A stretch of DNA of 64,000 nucleotides, from the NCBI RefSeq assembly GCF_001612685.1, contig NZ_BDAY01000029.1, positions 62,001-126,000 of the forward strand. The letters are read 5' to 3'. Positions within the stretch are counted from its first letter, which is position 1. Each line of letters begins with the position of its first letter. A program made the translations under genes and the position numbers. The DNA is from Nocardia altamirensis NBRC 108246 (GTDB taxonomy: Bacteria > Actinomycetota > Actinomycetes > Mycobacteriales > Mycobacteriaceae). Shown one piece after another: positions 1 through 6,447 of the stretch. The notes below the pieces were generated by a model. That model worked only from the letters and a program-made list of their open reading frames with translations. It was not told the origin of the DNA and made no database searches.

Positions 1-2
1 TG

Positions 3-155
3 CCCGTCGTCGCGTTCGACAACTTCCCACACGTCGCCGATCTCCCACTGCTCCAACAGCATCGCACCGAAAGCGTCGCCTTCTACCGGTTGCTCGACCA
101 CGACTCCCATGGTCGCTGCGGGACCGGCGAAACCGCCAGCGAGTTTTCCACCTGA
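3..155 (+). CDS. 3' end of an unidentified gene, cut by the window edge
   Basis: An open frame runs from the window edge to a TGA at 153-155 and encodes about 50 residues (begins PVVAFDNFPHVADL). It has the GC-rich third positions expected of real coding DNA here, but no motif I recognise. The upstream part lies outside the window, so family and length cannot be judged. It could be the true C-terminus of a longer protein or a relic. Confidence 0.35.
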   Translation, partial: PVVAFDNFPHVADLPLLQQHRTESVAFYRLLDHDSHGRCGTGETASEFST

Positions 156-489
156 AGGCGATCCTGGTGCGAAACATGTTCTTGGCGAATCGAGTTCAGC
201 AAAGACAACTTGACCATGCGCCGCCACGAACTGGCCGCCGGCGGCTCGTCGCAGTAGCCTTCGGCCTCCACAGTGTCGATGACGATCTCCGACACGGGGA
301 GTATGGGCAGCACACCAGCAGCGCCACTGATGGGCCGTCGGGCGGCACGAACGCTTCCGCCGCAACCGAATTGCACCCCGGAAAGCAACCGCGACTCGAT
401 TACCGGTAGGTCAATCATTGGGCTGTGTCGTGCCGGAATGCTGGTTGTGAGGCGTGGGTGGTGATGCGAGATATGGTGTCGCCCGTTGT
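156..489. other. 334-bp stretch without a convincing gene
   Basis: No frame shows family motifs. A minus-strand open frame (about 418 to 83) could encode a protein of roughly 110 residues, but its composition is mixed and it would overlap the plus-strand partial gene. It holds the 3' flank of the disrupted kinase gene that ends at 490. No terminator hairpin was seen. Confidence 0.4.
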
Positions 490-1128
490 TCACAGTGGTG
501 GCTGTAAATGGTTCGCGCGTCGGACGGCGCTGACACATTCTGTGCCGATGATGCGTGGCTGATCGAAATGAGTGTTGTCCACGACGAGAGACGCCCGTTC
601 CCAGGGGCGTGACCGCTCGAAGTAGATACGTTGGCCGTCTACGTAGCGCCGCATCGAGTCATGTTCCGGGTCCGGATGAGTGCCGTCGCGCTCGGCCATC
701 CGGCGAGCGGTCTCGTCGAACGGCACGTCGAGAAAGATCGACATATCCCAGAGGTTCACGAGCTCGTCACGGTGAAGGAACATTCCCTCGACCAGCACGA
801 GTGCGTTATCAGGCACGTGAACCGCGGCGGGACACATGATCGTGTCTGTTGCTGGATCATACGAAGCGGTGCGGTACCAACCGTCACCTCGGCGCAGTGG
901 TCCGAGAGCGTATGAGTGGAACGCGGGGTAGTTGTACAAGTCGAGCCAGAACGCCTCCGGGGAATGCCGGCCCTTCGCGTGACGGACTGAGGACGGATTG
1001 AGAAAGCTGTCGGCGTGCACCACGATTGCGGGCCGAGTGCGCACGTGCTTCACGAGTTTCAAAGCGAACGTGCTCTTGCCGCTGCCATCAACGCCATCGA
1101 TCGCCACGAGCGCGCGATCTGATGGAAC
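490..1128 (-). pseudogene. uridine-kinase-like P-loop kinase, 3' segment of an IS-split gene
   Basis: This segment encodes a uridine kinase/phosphoribulokinase-type P-loop protein: Walker A GVDGSGKST directly follows the start LVAIDG, an HADSF motif follows the first helix, and VLVEGMFLHRDEL is the expected Walker B region. The family phosphorylates uridine/cytidine or related small substrates. The reading frame is cut at 1128 by an IS3-family element. Removing the element and one copy of the AAC target repeat restores one frame that starts with GTG at 2537 (MADTIESIAVRVMQAV before PSDRAL). As it stands the N-terminal 16 or so residues are separated from the rest, though the Walker A motif itself lies downstream of the break. 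Read-through from a start inside the IS (open frame to 1368) could give a chimeric N-terminus. The disruption is read directly; loss of activity is inferred. Confidence 0.8.
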
Positions 1129-1150
1129 TGAATCATCCCGGGTTTGATGC
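1129..1150 (+). repeat. left inverted repeat of the IS3-family element
   Basis: 22 bp starting TGAATCAT and ending TTTGATGC; pairs with the right repeat at 2468-2489 with five mismatches. Confidence 0.85.
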
Positions 1151-1179
1151 ACACCTTCTTTCTTGGGAAGGTGAGTTCT

Positions 1180-1500
1180 ATGCCGAAGTTCTACACCGAC
1201 GAGGTCCGCGAGAAGGCCGTCCGACTGGTCGTCGACCACCGCGGCGACTACCCATCGGAATGGGCCGCGATCAAGACCGTCGCCGAACGGATCGGCGCGA
1301 ACCCCGAAACCGTCCGGAACTGGGTCCGCAAAACACAACCAATAACAACGAATCCCGTTTCTCCACAACCAGTCTCGGAGGACACGGCCGCGGAGTTGAA
1401 GGCGTTGCGGCGTAAGAACCGTGAGCTGGAGAAGACCGTCGAGATCCTCAAAGCGGCGACGTCTTTCTTCGCGCGGGAGTGCGACCCGCCACAGAAGTGA
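1180..1500 (+). CDS. IS3-family transposase OrfA (helix-turn-helix subunit)
   Basis: A 106-residue protein with an N-terminal helix-turn-helix of the HTH_21/transposase-8 kind (KFYTDEVREKAVRLV, then IGANPETVRNWVRK) and a C-terminal leucine-zipper-like helix (ELKALRRKNRELEKTVEIL) used for multimerisation. It binds the element ends. The ATG at 1180 fits the start of the conserved MPKFYTDEVR sequence. Its 3' end overlaps orfB by 22 bases in the -1 frame, so a fused OrfAB transposase probably forms by ribosomal frameshifting. Confidence 0.92.
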   Translation: MPKFYTDEVREKAVRLVVDHRGDYPSEWAAIKTVAERIGANPETVRNWVRKTQPITTNPVSPQPVSEDTAAELKALRRKNRELEKTVEILKAATSFFARECDPPQK

Positions 1501-2459
1501 TCTGCCGGTTCATCCTCGCCCACCGCGAGGAATTCGGGGTCGCACCGATCTGTCGTGTCCTGACCGGCTATGGCGTCAAGATCGCCCCGAGAACCTTCTA
1601 CGCCTGGCGCAAACGACCATTCTCGGCGCGGGCGGTGTGGGACGCCACGATCAGCGGTGTCCTCGCGTCCTACCACATCGAGCGCGACGAGCGAGGCCGT
1701 CGTAAACCCGAAGCGTTGTACGGGTCATTGAAAATGTGGGCTCACCTGCGTCGCGAGGGCATCGAGGTCGCTCGCTGCACGGTCGAGCGGTTGATGCGCG
1801 TGAACGGCTGGGCCGGCACGACCCGACGCAAGAAGATCCGCACCACCATCGCGGACCCCACGGCGTTGCGGCCACCGGATCTGGTCGAGCGTGGGTTCGG
1901 TGTCGAGGCACCGGATCTTCTCCACGTCGCGGACTTCACCTACGTGCGTACCAGCTCAGGCTGGGTTTACACCGCTTTCGTGATCGACGCGTTCGCAGGT
2001 CGGATCCTCGGCTGGGAATGCTCGACTTCCAAGCACGCCGACTTCGTGGTCCGTGCGGTCGATCAGACCGTCGCGCTACGCGCCAGACAGGGAAATCCAT
2101 TACAGGGCAACACGATTCATCATTCTGACGCGGGCAGTCAATATGTCGCTCTGCACTTCGCGGAAACGCTGTGGCTCAACGGGTTTCGGCCATCGATAGG
2201 CACGGTCGGAGATGCCTACGACAATGCCCTGGCCGAGACGACGATCGGGCTCTATAAGGCCGAGTGTGTCGATGAGCCCGACTCGCCGTTCCGGTCGGGG
2301 CAGGTCTTCGCCGGGCTCTCCGATGTCGAGGCCGCGACCTCGGCGTGGGTGCATTGGTACAACACCGGCCGTCTGATGCATCGGCTGGGCCGGATCCCGC
2401 CTGCGGAGTACGAGGCGACGTATTACGCTGCACGCGATCGATCGGTCACACGCAAATAA
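1479..2459 (+). CDS. IS3-family transposase OrfB (DDE catalytic subunit)
   Basis: A 326-residue protein with an N-terminal HTH_21-like region and an rve integrase core. Catalytic residues are visible: the first Asp in VADFTYV, the second in HHSDAGSQYV, and the Glu in NALAETTIGLYKAE, spaced as in D-D-35-E enzymes. The independent start would be GTG at 1479, but in this family the active protein is normally the OrfAB fusion made by -1 frameshifting from orfA. No stop or frameshift interrupts it, so the element looks mobile. Confidence 0.94.
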   Translation: MRPATEVICRFILAHREEFGVAPICRVLTGYGVKIAPRTFYAWRKRPFSARAVWDATISGVLASYHIERDERGRRKPEALYGSLKMWAHLRREGIEVARCTVERLMRVNGWAGTTRRKKIRTTIADPTALRPPDLVERGFGVEAPDLLHVADFTYVRTSSGWVYTAFVIDAFAGRILGWECSTSKHADFVVRAVDQTVALRARQGNPLQGNTIHHSDAGSQYVALHFAETLWLNGFRPSIGTVGDAYDNALAETTIGLYKAECVDEPDSPFRSGQVFAGLSDVEAATSAWVHWYNTGRLMHRLGRIPPAEYEATYYAARDRSVTRK

Positions 2460-2467
2460 CTGAGTGT

Positions 2468-2489
2468 GCATCGAACCCGGGACGGCTCA
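2468..2489 (-). repeat. right inverted repeat of the IS3-family element
   Basis: 22 bp ending GACGGCTCA on the plus strand; complementary to the left repeat at 17 of 22 positions, followed by the AAC target repeat. Confidence 0.85.
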
Positions 2490-2537
2490 AACCGCCTGCA
2501 TCACCCGGACGGCGATCGACTCGATGGTGTCAGCCAC
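2490..2537 (-). pseudogene. 5' segment of the IS-split uridine-kinase-like gene
   Basis: Reading the minus strand from GTG at 2537 gives MADTIESIAVRVMQAV, which joins in frame to PSDRALVAIDG on the far side of the IS when the element and one AAC copy are removed. The sequence is the helix that normally precedes the P-loop strand in uridine kinases. No clear ribosome-binding site precedes the GTG; an open frame extends further upstream to 2699, so the start is uncertain. Confidence 0.6.
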
Positions 2538-2947
2538 CCAGCCAGTATCGTGCGGCCCTGACCAGTCGGCCAAACACCACCGGGAACGGACTGGACTCCG
2601 GCAGGTCCCTTCTTCGGCGGTCACATGGGCAGGATCAGAGGCTCTTGACATCTCCTGTTGAGTGAGCCGACGTCGCTGGGCTGCAAACGTTTTCGCCACG
2701 GTCCGAGTTTGCGGGTGCCACTCCAGGGCTGCCGCCCTCGTCCACGTGGAATTGCGGTCAACCCGGAAGTTCCATCGCCAAGATGGTCTGAGATCAACAG
2801 AGCCCGAGAGGATTTCGTCGATCGAAATCTGAGCAGATCGTTCTCACGTGGGCTAGTTGTCGGTGGCGGCGGTCACACTGGATTCTCGAAGACCTGAGCC
2901 AGCCAGCGAACCCGGCGACGGCTGGTGGAGAACAAGAGGGGACCGCG
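2538..2947. promoter_or_regulatory. 410-bp intergenic region with a small inverted repeat
   Basis: No gene is supported. It should hold the promoter of the disrupted kinase (minus) and of the gene at 2948 (plus). A perfect inverted repeat GATTTCG-TCGAT-CGAAATC lies at 2811-2829 and could be an operator. The plus-strand gene has a good Shine-Dalgarno AGAGGGGA just before its ATG. Confidence 0.4.
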
Positions 2948-3934
2948 ATGTCGGAAAGCCCGTGGCTGGAGCGAGTGCTCATACGTACGGACAACGAGGT
3001 CAGCAGAGCGACCGAGTTGTTCGCGTACGTGCCCTACGAGGGCAGGTCGAACAAGCCCTGGCTCAAGGAAAAACTAGGCAAACTGGTCCGCCCCGAGCAG
3101 GTCTCGCGTAACGGCTACACGATGTGGAAGCTGAGCTCGAAGCACATGCTTCCCCTGGCGGCGGCGCTGGCTGACCGGTTCGGCGAGGTCGAGATGCGCC
3201 TGGAATTCTCCAAAACCATGCTCTGCGACACCAAGTGTCAACAAGCGAACCCCGCGTCGGTATGGCGGTGTGTCTGCAAGTGCGGCGGGGAGAACCACGG
3301 CGGAGTCGGCCGCTATAAGGACTGGTACCGCTCCGGCCGGTCGACTCTCATCCATCATGAGATGACAGACGAACGGCACGTGGTGATCCACCGAGGCCAA
3401 ATCCAACTACCGGGAACCGCCCCGGCCGCTGCTCCTGAGCCCGTCTCGAATCCGAGGCCGGGCAGCCAACTACATGCCCCGCGCCCGATCGGTCCACCAC
3501 CGGGCCCGATAGTTGAGTCTGCCGGGCCGGCCGAGACCCGCACGCCGCCTCCTGAACCGCGCGAAGTGGTTTCGCCACCGGAGCCTTGGACCGACCTCGG
3601 GCGTGGGCCCGGTGATGGCAGATACTCGCGCGAACCCGACCTGCCGCTGCGCATTCTTCCCCCCGCCCGAAAGCCGAAGTGGCGGGCTGGTCCGTGGGTC
3701 TCGGCGGCCGCTGTGTTCGCGGCGATCGGTGTAGGCCTCTGGCTGCTGGTTCCGGCGGACCTGGAGAACAAGCCCCGCGACGCGAGCACACCCGAGACGG
3801 TTCAGCAGGTCACCGAACAACCCTCACCGCCGCCGGCGGCCGAAGTACCAGCGCCACCCGCACCACAGATCGAGGAGCCCGCGGCACCCACAACGCGGCG
3901 AGGCTGCTACCCATTTCAACGGAACTGCAACTGA
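2948..3934 (+). CDS. Cys-cluster, proline-rich, single-pass membrane protein of unknown function
   Basis: A 328-residue protein in three parts. The N-terminal ~150 residues are globular and carry a likely zinc-binding cluster: C93, C97, C108, C110, C112 and H117, with the tail CKCGGENHG, a motif I have seen in mobile-element proteins. Residues ~155-245 are Pro/Ala-rich and disordered. A membrane helix lies at ~250-269 (WVSAAAVFAAIGVGLWLLVP), followed by a second Pro-rich tail ending in a Cys pair (CYPFQRNC), probably outside the cell. The start is supported by AGAGGGGA before the ATG. It stands alone, upstream of a convergent NUDIX gene. The function is unknown; the zinc site and topology are inferred. 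Confidence 0.75.
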   Translation: MSESPWLERVLIRTDNEVSRATELFAYVPYEGRSNKPWLKEKLGKLVRPEQVSRNGYTMWKLSSKHMLPLAAALADRFGEVEMRLEFSKTMLCDTKCQQANPASVWRCVCKCGGENHGGVGRYKDWYRSGRSTLIHHEMTDERHVVIHRGQIQLPGTAPAAAPEPVSNPRPGSQLHAPRPIGPPPGPIVESAGPAETRTPPPEPREVVSPPEPWTDLGRGPGDGRYSREPDLPLRILPPARKPKWRAGPWVSAAAVFAAIGVGLWLLVPADLENKPRDASTPETVQQVTEQPSPPPAAEVPAPPAPQIEEPAAPTTRRGCYPFQRNCN

Positions 3935-3944
3935 CAACTCCTTT

Positions 3945-3970
3945 CCCGGCACTCGGTCCTTCGGGCCGGG
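3945..3970. terminator. weak hairpin between convergent genes
   Basis: CCCGGC and GCCGGG flank a 14-base loop, placed between the stop of the gene ending at 3934 and the stop of the minus-strand NUDIX gene at 3989. The position suits a shared terminator; the stem is short and lacks a clear T tract. Confidence 0.3.
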
Positions 3971-3988
3971 CGGGGGAACCCTGATCAG

Positions 3989-4465
3989 TCAGATGGCGGC
4001 GTGAGCCGAACTGTGGCGCAACCGGTAGTCGAGCTCCCACAACGCTGTCCGGTTCGAATCCCAGCGCACCAACCCCGCGGCCTCCTCGCGCGTACACCAG
4101 CGGTATTCGGTGTGCTCCTCGGACAACCTCAGTTCGGATTCTTCGACATGAATACTGAACGCGTACTCGGGAATCACGAAAACCTCAGGACCCCAGCTGA
4201 ACTCGCCGGTGACATCAACCACCGGGATCGTTGCCCGCGCATCCAATAGGACAACTTCGTGCCCACCGACCAGCCCGGCTTCTTCGGCGGACTCTCGTCG
4301 CGCGGCGGTCAGCGGAGTCTCGTCGTCCTCGCCGCCGCCGGAGATTCCTTGCCAGTAGTCGGCATCAGCGCGCCGCAACAACGCGTACCGAATGCCCTGC
4401 GCAGTGTGCCGATACGGCAACACCAGTACCTGGTATGCGGCGCGGCCGTGCGCCCTGTCGGTCAC
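3989..4465 (-). CDS. NUDIX hydrolase
   Basis: A 158-residue protein with a complete NUDIX box (GGGEDDETPL, then AARRESAEEAG), which binds metal and hydrolyses a nucleoside diphosphate linked to another group. The substrate cannot be read from sequence; the relatives nearest in pattern include the dATP pyrophosphohydrolase-like group (ends YRW, WELDYRL). The open frame extends upstream to 4678, but the conserved domain begins at VTDRAHGRAAYQVLVLPYR, so the GTG at 4465 is chosen. It has no Shine-Dalgarno but a TACGAT box ends 6 bases upstream, the pattern of a leaderless actinobacterial gene. Confidence 0.88.
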   Translation of the reverse strand: MTDRAHGRAAYQVLVLPYRHTAQGIRYALLRRADADYWQGISGGGEDDETPLTAARRESAEEAGLVGGHEVVLLDARATIPVVDVTGEFSWGPEVFVIPEYAFSIHVEESELRLSEEHTEYRWCTREEAAGLVRWDSNRTALWELDYRLRHSSAHAAI

Positions 4466-4477
4466 CGAGTCATCGTA
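4466..4477 (-). promoter_or_regulatory. leaderless -10 box of the NUDIX gene
   Basis: TACGAT on the minus strand (4472-4477) fits the actinobacterial TAnnnT -10 consensus and is 6 bases from the GTG start, so transcript and coding start would coincide. The rest of the 4466-4832 spacer holds no other supported gene. Confidence 0.4.
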
Positions 4478-4832
4478 TGAGCAAACCGGGCCAGTCGCAG
4501 GCATGCGGCGGACCGGTTGTCGAGGTAGACCGCGGCGGGCATCTGGACACGTGTCGCGCCGGTCCACGTTGTTGTCGTGACGGTGACGAGCATTCCCGTA
4601 TGGGGAGGCCGATGTGGGCTGGTCGCGCCTGGTTTCGACGGGTCGAAGTGGTGATAGTGGCGGTCGAAATGTCGGCACCTGCGAACCGACGCCGCGGTCG
4701 CTGCCGCGCCGTCCGCCGTGACTATCTATGCGCGATCAGCCGGAATGTGTCGGTGGCCACATCTACAGTGGGGTCCAATTACTGGTCCGCAACGCCGGGC
4801 GCAGGGGAATCAATGAACAGGGGTGGTATGCA

Positions 4833-5735
4833 ATGTATTCGGCGGAGATCAACCGTAAACAGCCCGCGCTGTTGATGCTGCTGGTCGATCAGTCGTTCTC
4901 GATGTCGGAGCCGTGGGGTCAAGCGGGCGGATCGAAGGCAGAGGCGTTGTCGACGGCGGTGAACAACCTGCTGGGCAACGCGGTGCTGTTGTGCAGCAAG
5001 GGCGGGGAAAAGATCTACAACTACTTCGAGGTCGGCGTCCTGGGCTATGGCCCAGCGACAGGACCGATCCTGCACGGCGCGGACCGGAGCCGGCCAGTGT
5101 TGCCGGTGCAGGATATCGCCAACAACCCGCGCCGCGTCGACACGGTGACCCGCAGAGTCCCCGACGGCGCCGGCGGGGTGGTGGCGATACAGCAGCAGAT
5201 GCCGGTGTGGGTCGACCCCGTCGCTGACGGCGCCACCCCGATGGTGGACGCATTCAGCCAGGCCGAACCGGTGATCGCCGCATGGTGCGCCGCACACCCG
5301 AGCAGCTTCCCGCCGATCGTGATCAACGTGACCGACGGGGCGAGTACCGACGGCGACCCCACCGAGGCAGCCATCCGAATCCATGACCTGCGCACTGACG
5401 ACGGCGCAGCGCTGGTGTTCAACCTGCACCTGACCGGTCTGATCAGTCAGCCGGTGATCTTCCCGAATTCTGCTGCGGGACTGACCGATCCGAACGCGCG
5501 CATGTTGTTCGAGATGTCGAGCCCGTTGCCGCCGTCGATGCTCGAGGCAGCGGCCTCGATGAACTATCCGGTGCAGACCGGCTCGCGCGGGTTCCTCTAC
5601 AACGCCGACGCAGCGATGGTGATCGACTTCCTCGACATCGGCACCCGCGCGGTCACTCCCACAGGGCTCAAGGAACTCACCGACGGCGGCAACAGCCCGG
5701 ACGGGCCTGCTGGCGACCGGCCCGAGACCTTCTGA
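4833..5735 (+). CDS. TerY-type von Willebrand factor A protein
   Basis: A 300-residue vWA protein with the full metal-ion-dependent adhesion site: D19-x-S21-x-S23 (VDQSFSMS), T135 in DGATPM and D168 in VTDGAST. Such domains bind a metal and a partner protein. It is followed by a PP2C phosphatase (5752) and a protein kinase (6444), the gene order known as the TerY-phosphatase-kinase triad, so it is probably the scaffold or phosphorylation target of that pair. There is no signal peptide, so it should be cytoplasmic. The ATG at 4833 is preferred over the upstream start at 4728 because AGGGGTGG stands just ahead of it and the domain begins directly after. Confidence 0.88.
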   Translation: MYSAEINRKQPALLMLLVDQSFSMSEPWGQAGGSKAEALSTAVNNLLGNAVLLCSKGGEKIYNYFEVGVLGYGPATGPILHGADRSRPVLPVQDIANNPRRVDTVTRRVPDGAGGVVAIQQQMPVWVDPVADGATPMVDAFSQAEPVIAAWCAAHPSSFPPIVINVTDGASTDGDPTEAAIRIHDLRTDDGAALVFNLHLTGLISQPVIFPNSAAGLTDPNARMLFEMSSPLPPSMLEAAASMNYPVQTGSRGFLYNADAAMVIDFLDIGTRAVTPTGLKELTDGGNSPDGPAGDRPETF

Positions 5736-5751
5736 CCCTAGGGGAGTGATG

Positions 5752-6447
5752 ATGCCGACAGCGTCGGCCCAGATCGGATGGGTCGCCAAGGCCGGCCGGG
5801 ACCCGGGGGAGAACGACGACCGCGCCGCCGCGGGAGTGCGACGGTTCGCCGTCGCCGATGGCGCGTTCACCTCGGCACGCGCCGAAGTATGGGCCGAGAT
5901 CCTGGTGCGCGCCTTCGTCGGCGAGCATCTGGATCCGTTCGAGCCCGCCGTGCTGGCCCAGCTGCGCGCGCAATGGCAGCACGAAGTCGAGCAGCCGAAC
6001 CTGCCTTGGTACGCGGTCGCGAAGCTGCAGCTCGGTGGCGCTGCCACGTTCGTGGGCCTCGAACTGGACGATGACGGCTGGCGCTACCGGTGTTGCGCGA
6101 TCGGAGACGCGTGCCTGTTGCACCTGCGCGAGGGCCAGCTGCTGGTCGCGGGCCCGCTCGAGCGGTGCGAGCAGTTCGGCCGAGACCCAGCCCTAATCAC
6201 TACGCGCGGCGCCGACGAGTCTCACCGCGCCGCGGTGTGGCGCGTGAGCGGCGACTACCACCCCGGTGACCGGTTCGTCCTGGCCTCCGACGCGCTGGCG
6301 AAATACCTTCTGCGCCATCACCACAACGGCAGCGCCGTTGACTTGAGCGCGGTGCTCGGCGACAGCTTCACCGACTGGGTGATAGCCGCTCGTGCCGGTG
6401 ACGGCCTGGACAACGACGACACGACCATATGCCTGGTGCAAGCATGA
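5752..6447 (+). CDS. PP2C-family Ser/Thr protein phosphatase
   Basis: A 231-residue PP2C (PPM) phosphatase. Metal-binding residues are visible in order: GENDDR (~19-24), the D36-G37 pair in FAVADGAF, D119 in CCAIGDA, D180 in LASDAL, and the final DNDDTT near 220. It would dephosphorylate Ser/Thr residues placed by the adjacent kinase. It lies 16 bases after the vWA stop, and its own stop overlaps the kinase start as ATGA, so all three are co-translated. Three start codons lie in a row (GTG 5746, ATG 5749, ATG 5752) behind AGGGGAG; 5752 has the best spacing. Confidence 0.9.
   Translation: MPTASAQIGWVAKAGRDPGENDDRAAAGVRRFAVADGAFTSARAEVWAEILVRAFVGEHLDPFEPAVLAQLRAQWQHEVEQPNLPWYAVAKLQLGGAATFVGLELDDDGWRYRCCAIGDACLLHLREGQLLVAGPLERCEQFGRDPALITTRGADESHRAAVWRVSGDYHPGDRFVLASDALAKYLLRHHHNGSAVDLSAVLGDSFTDWVIAARAGDGLDNDDTTICLVQA

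Larger units (their letters stand above)
1129..2489 (+). mobile_element. complete IS3-family insertion sequence, 1361 bp
   Basis: The element is bounded by imperfect 22-bp inverted repeats (17 of 22 positions match) that share a TCCCGGGTTTGATGC-like core and begin with TGA. The 3-bp sequence AAC is present on both sides (1126-1128 and 2490-2492), as expected for an IS3-type target duplication. Inside are two overlapping frames, orfA and orfB in the -1 frame, the standard IS3 arrangement. The element splits a uridine-kinase-like gene. Intact frames, matching ends and a clean target duplication suggest recent insertion. Confidence 0.93.

Noticed and set aside
83..418. Minus-strand open frame as a gene
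   Set aside because: No motif, weak composition, and it overlaps the plus-strand partial gene at 3-155.
1144..1179. Earlier ATG for the IS orfA
   Set aside because: The added residues come from the terminal repeat; the conserved family start MPKFYTDE begins at 1180.
4005..4070. tRNA-like sequence with GGCGCAACCGGTAG and GGTTCGAATCCC
   Set aside because: The T-arm stem does not pair (TCCGG against CCCAG), no matching acceptor stem exists, and the region is well-coded NUDIX sequence on the minus strand.
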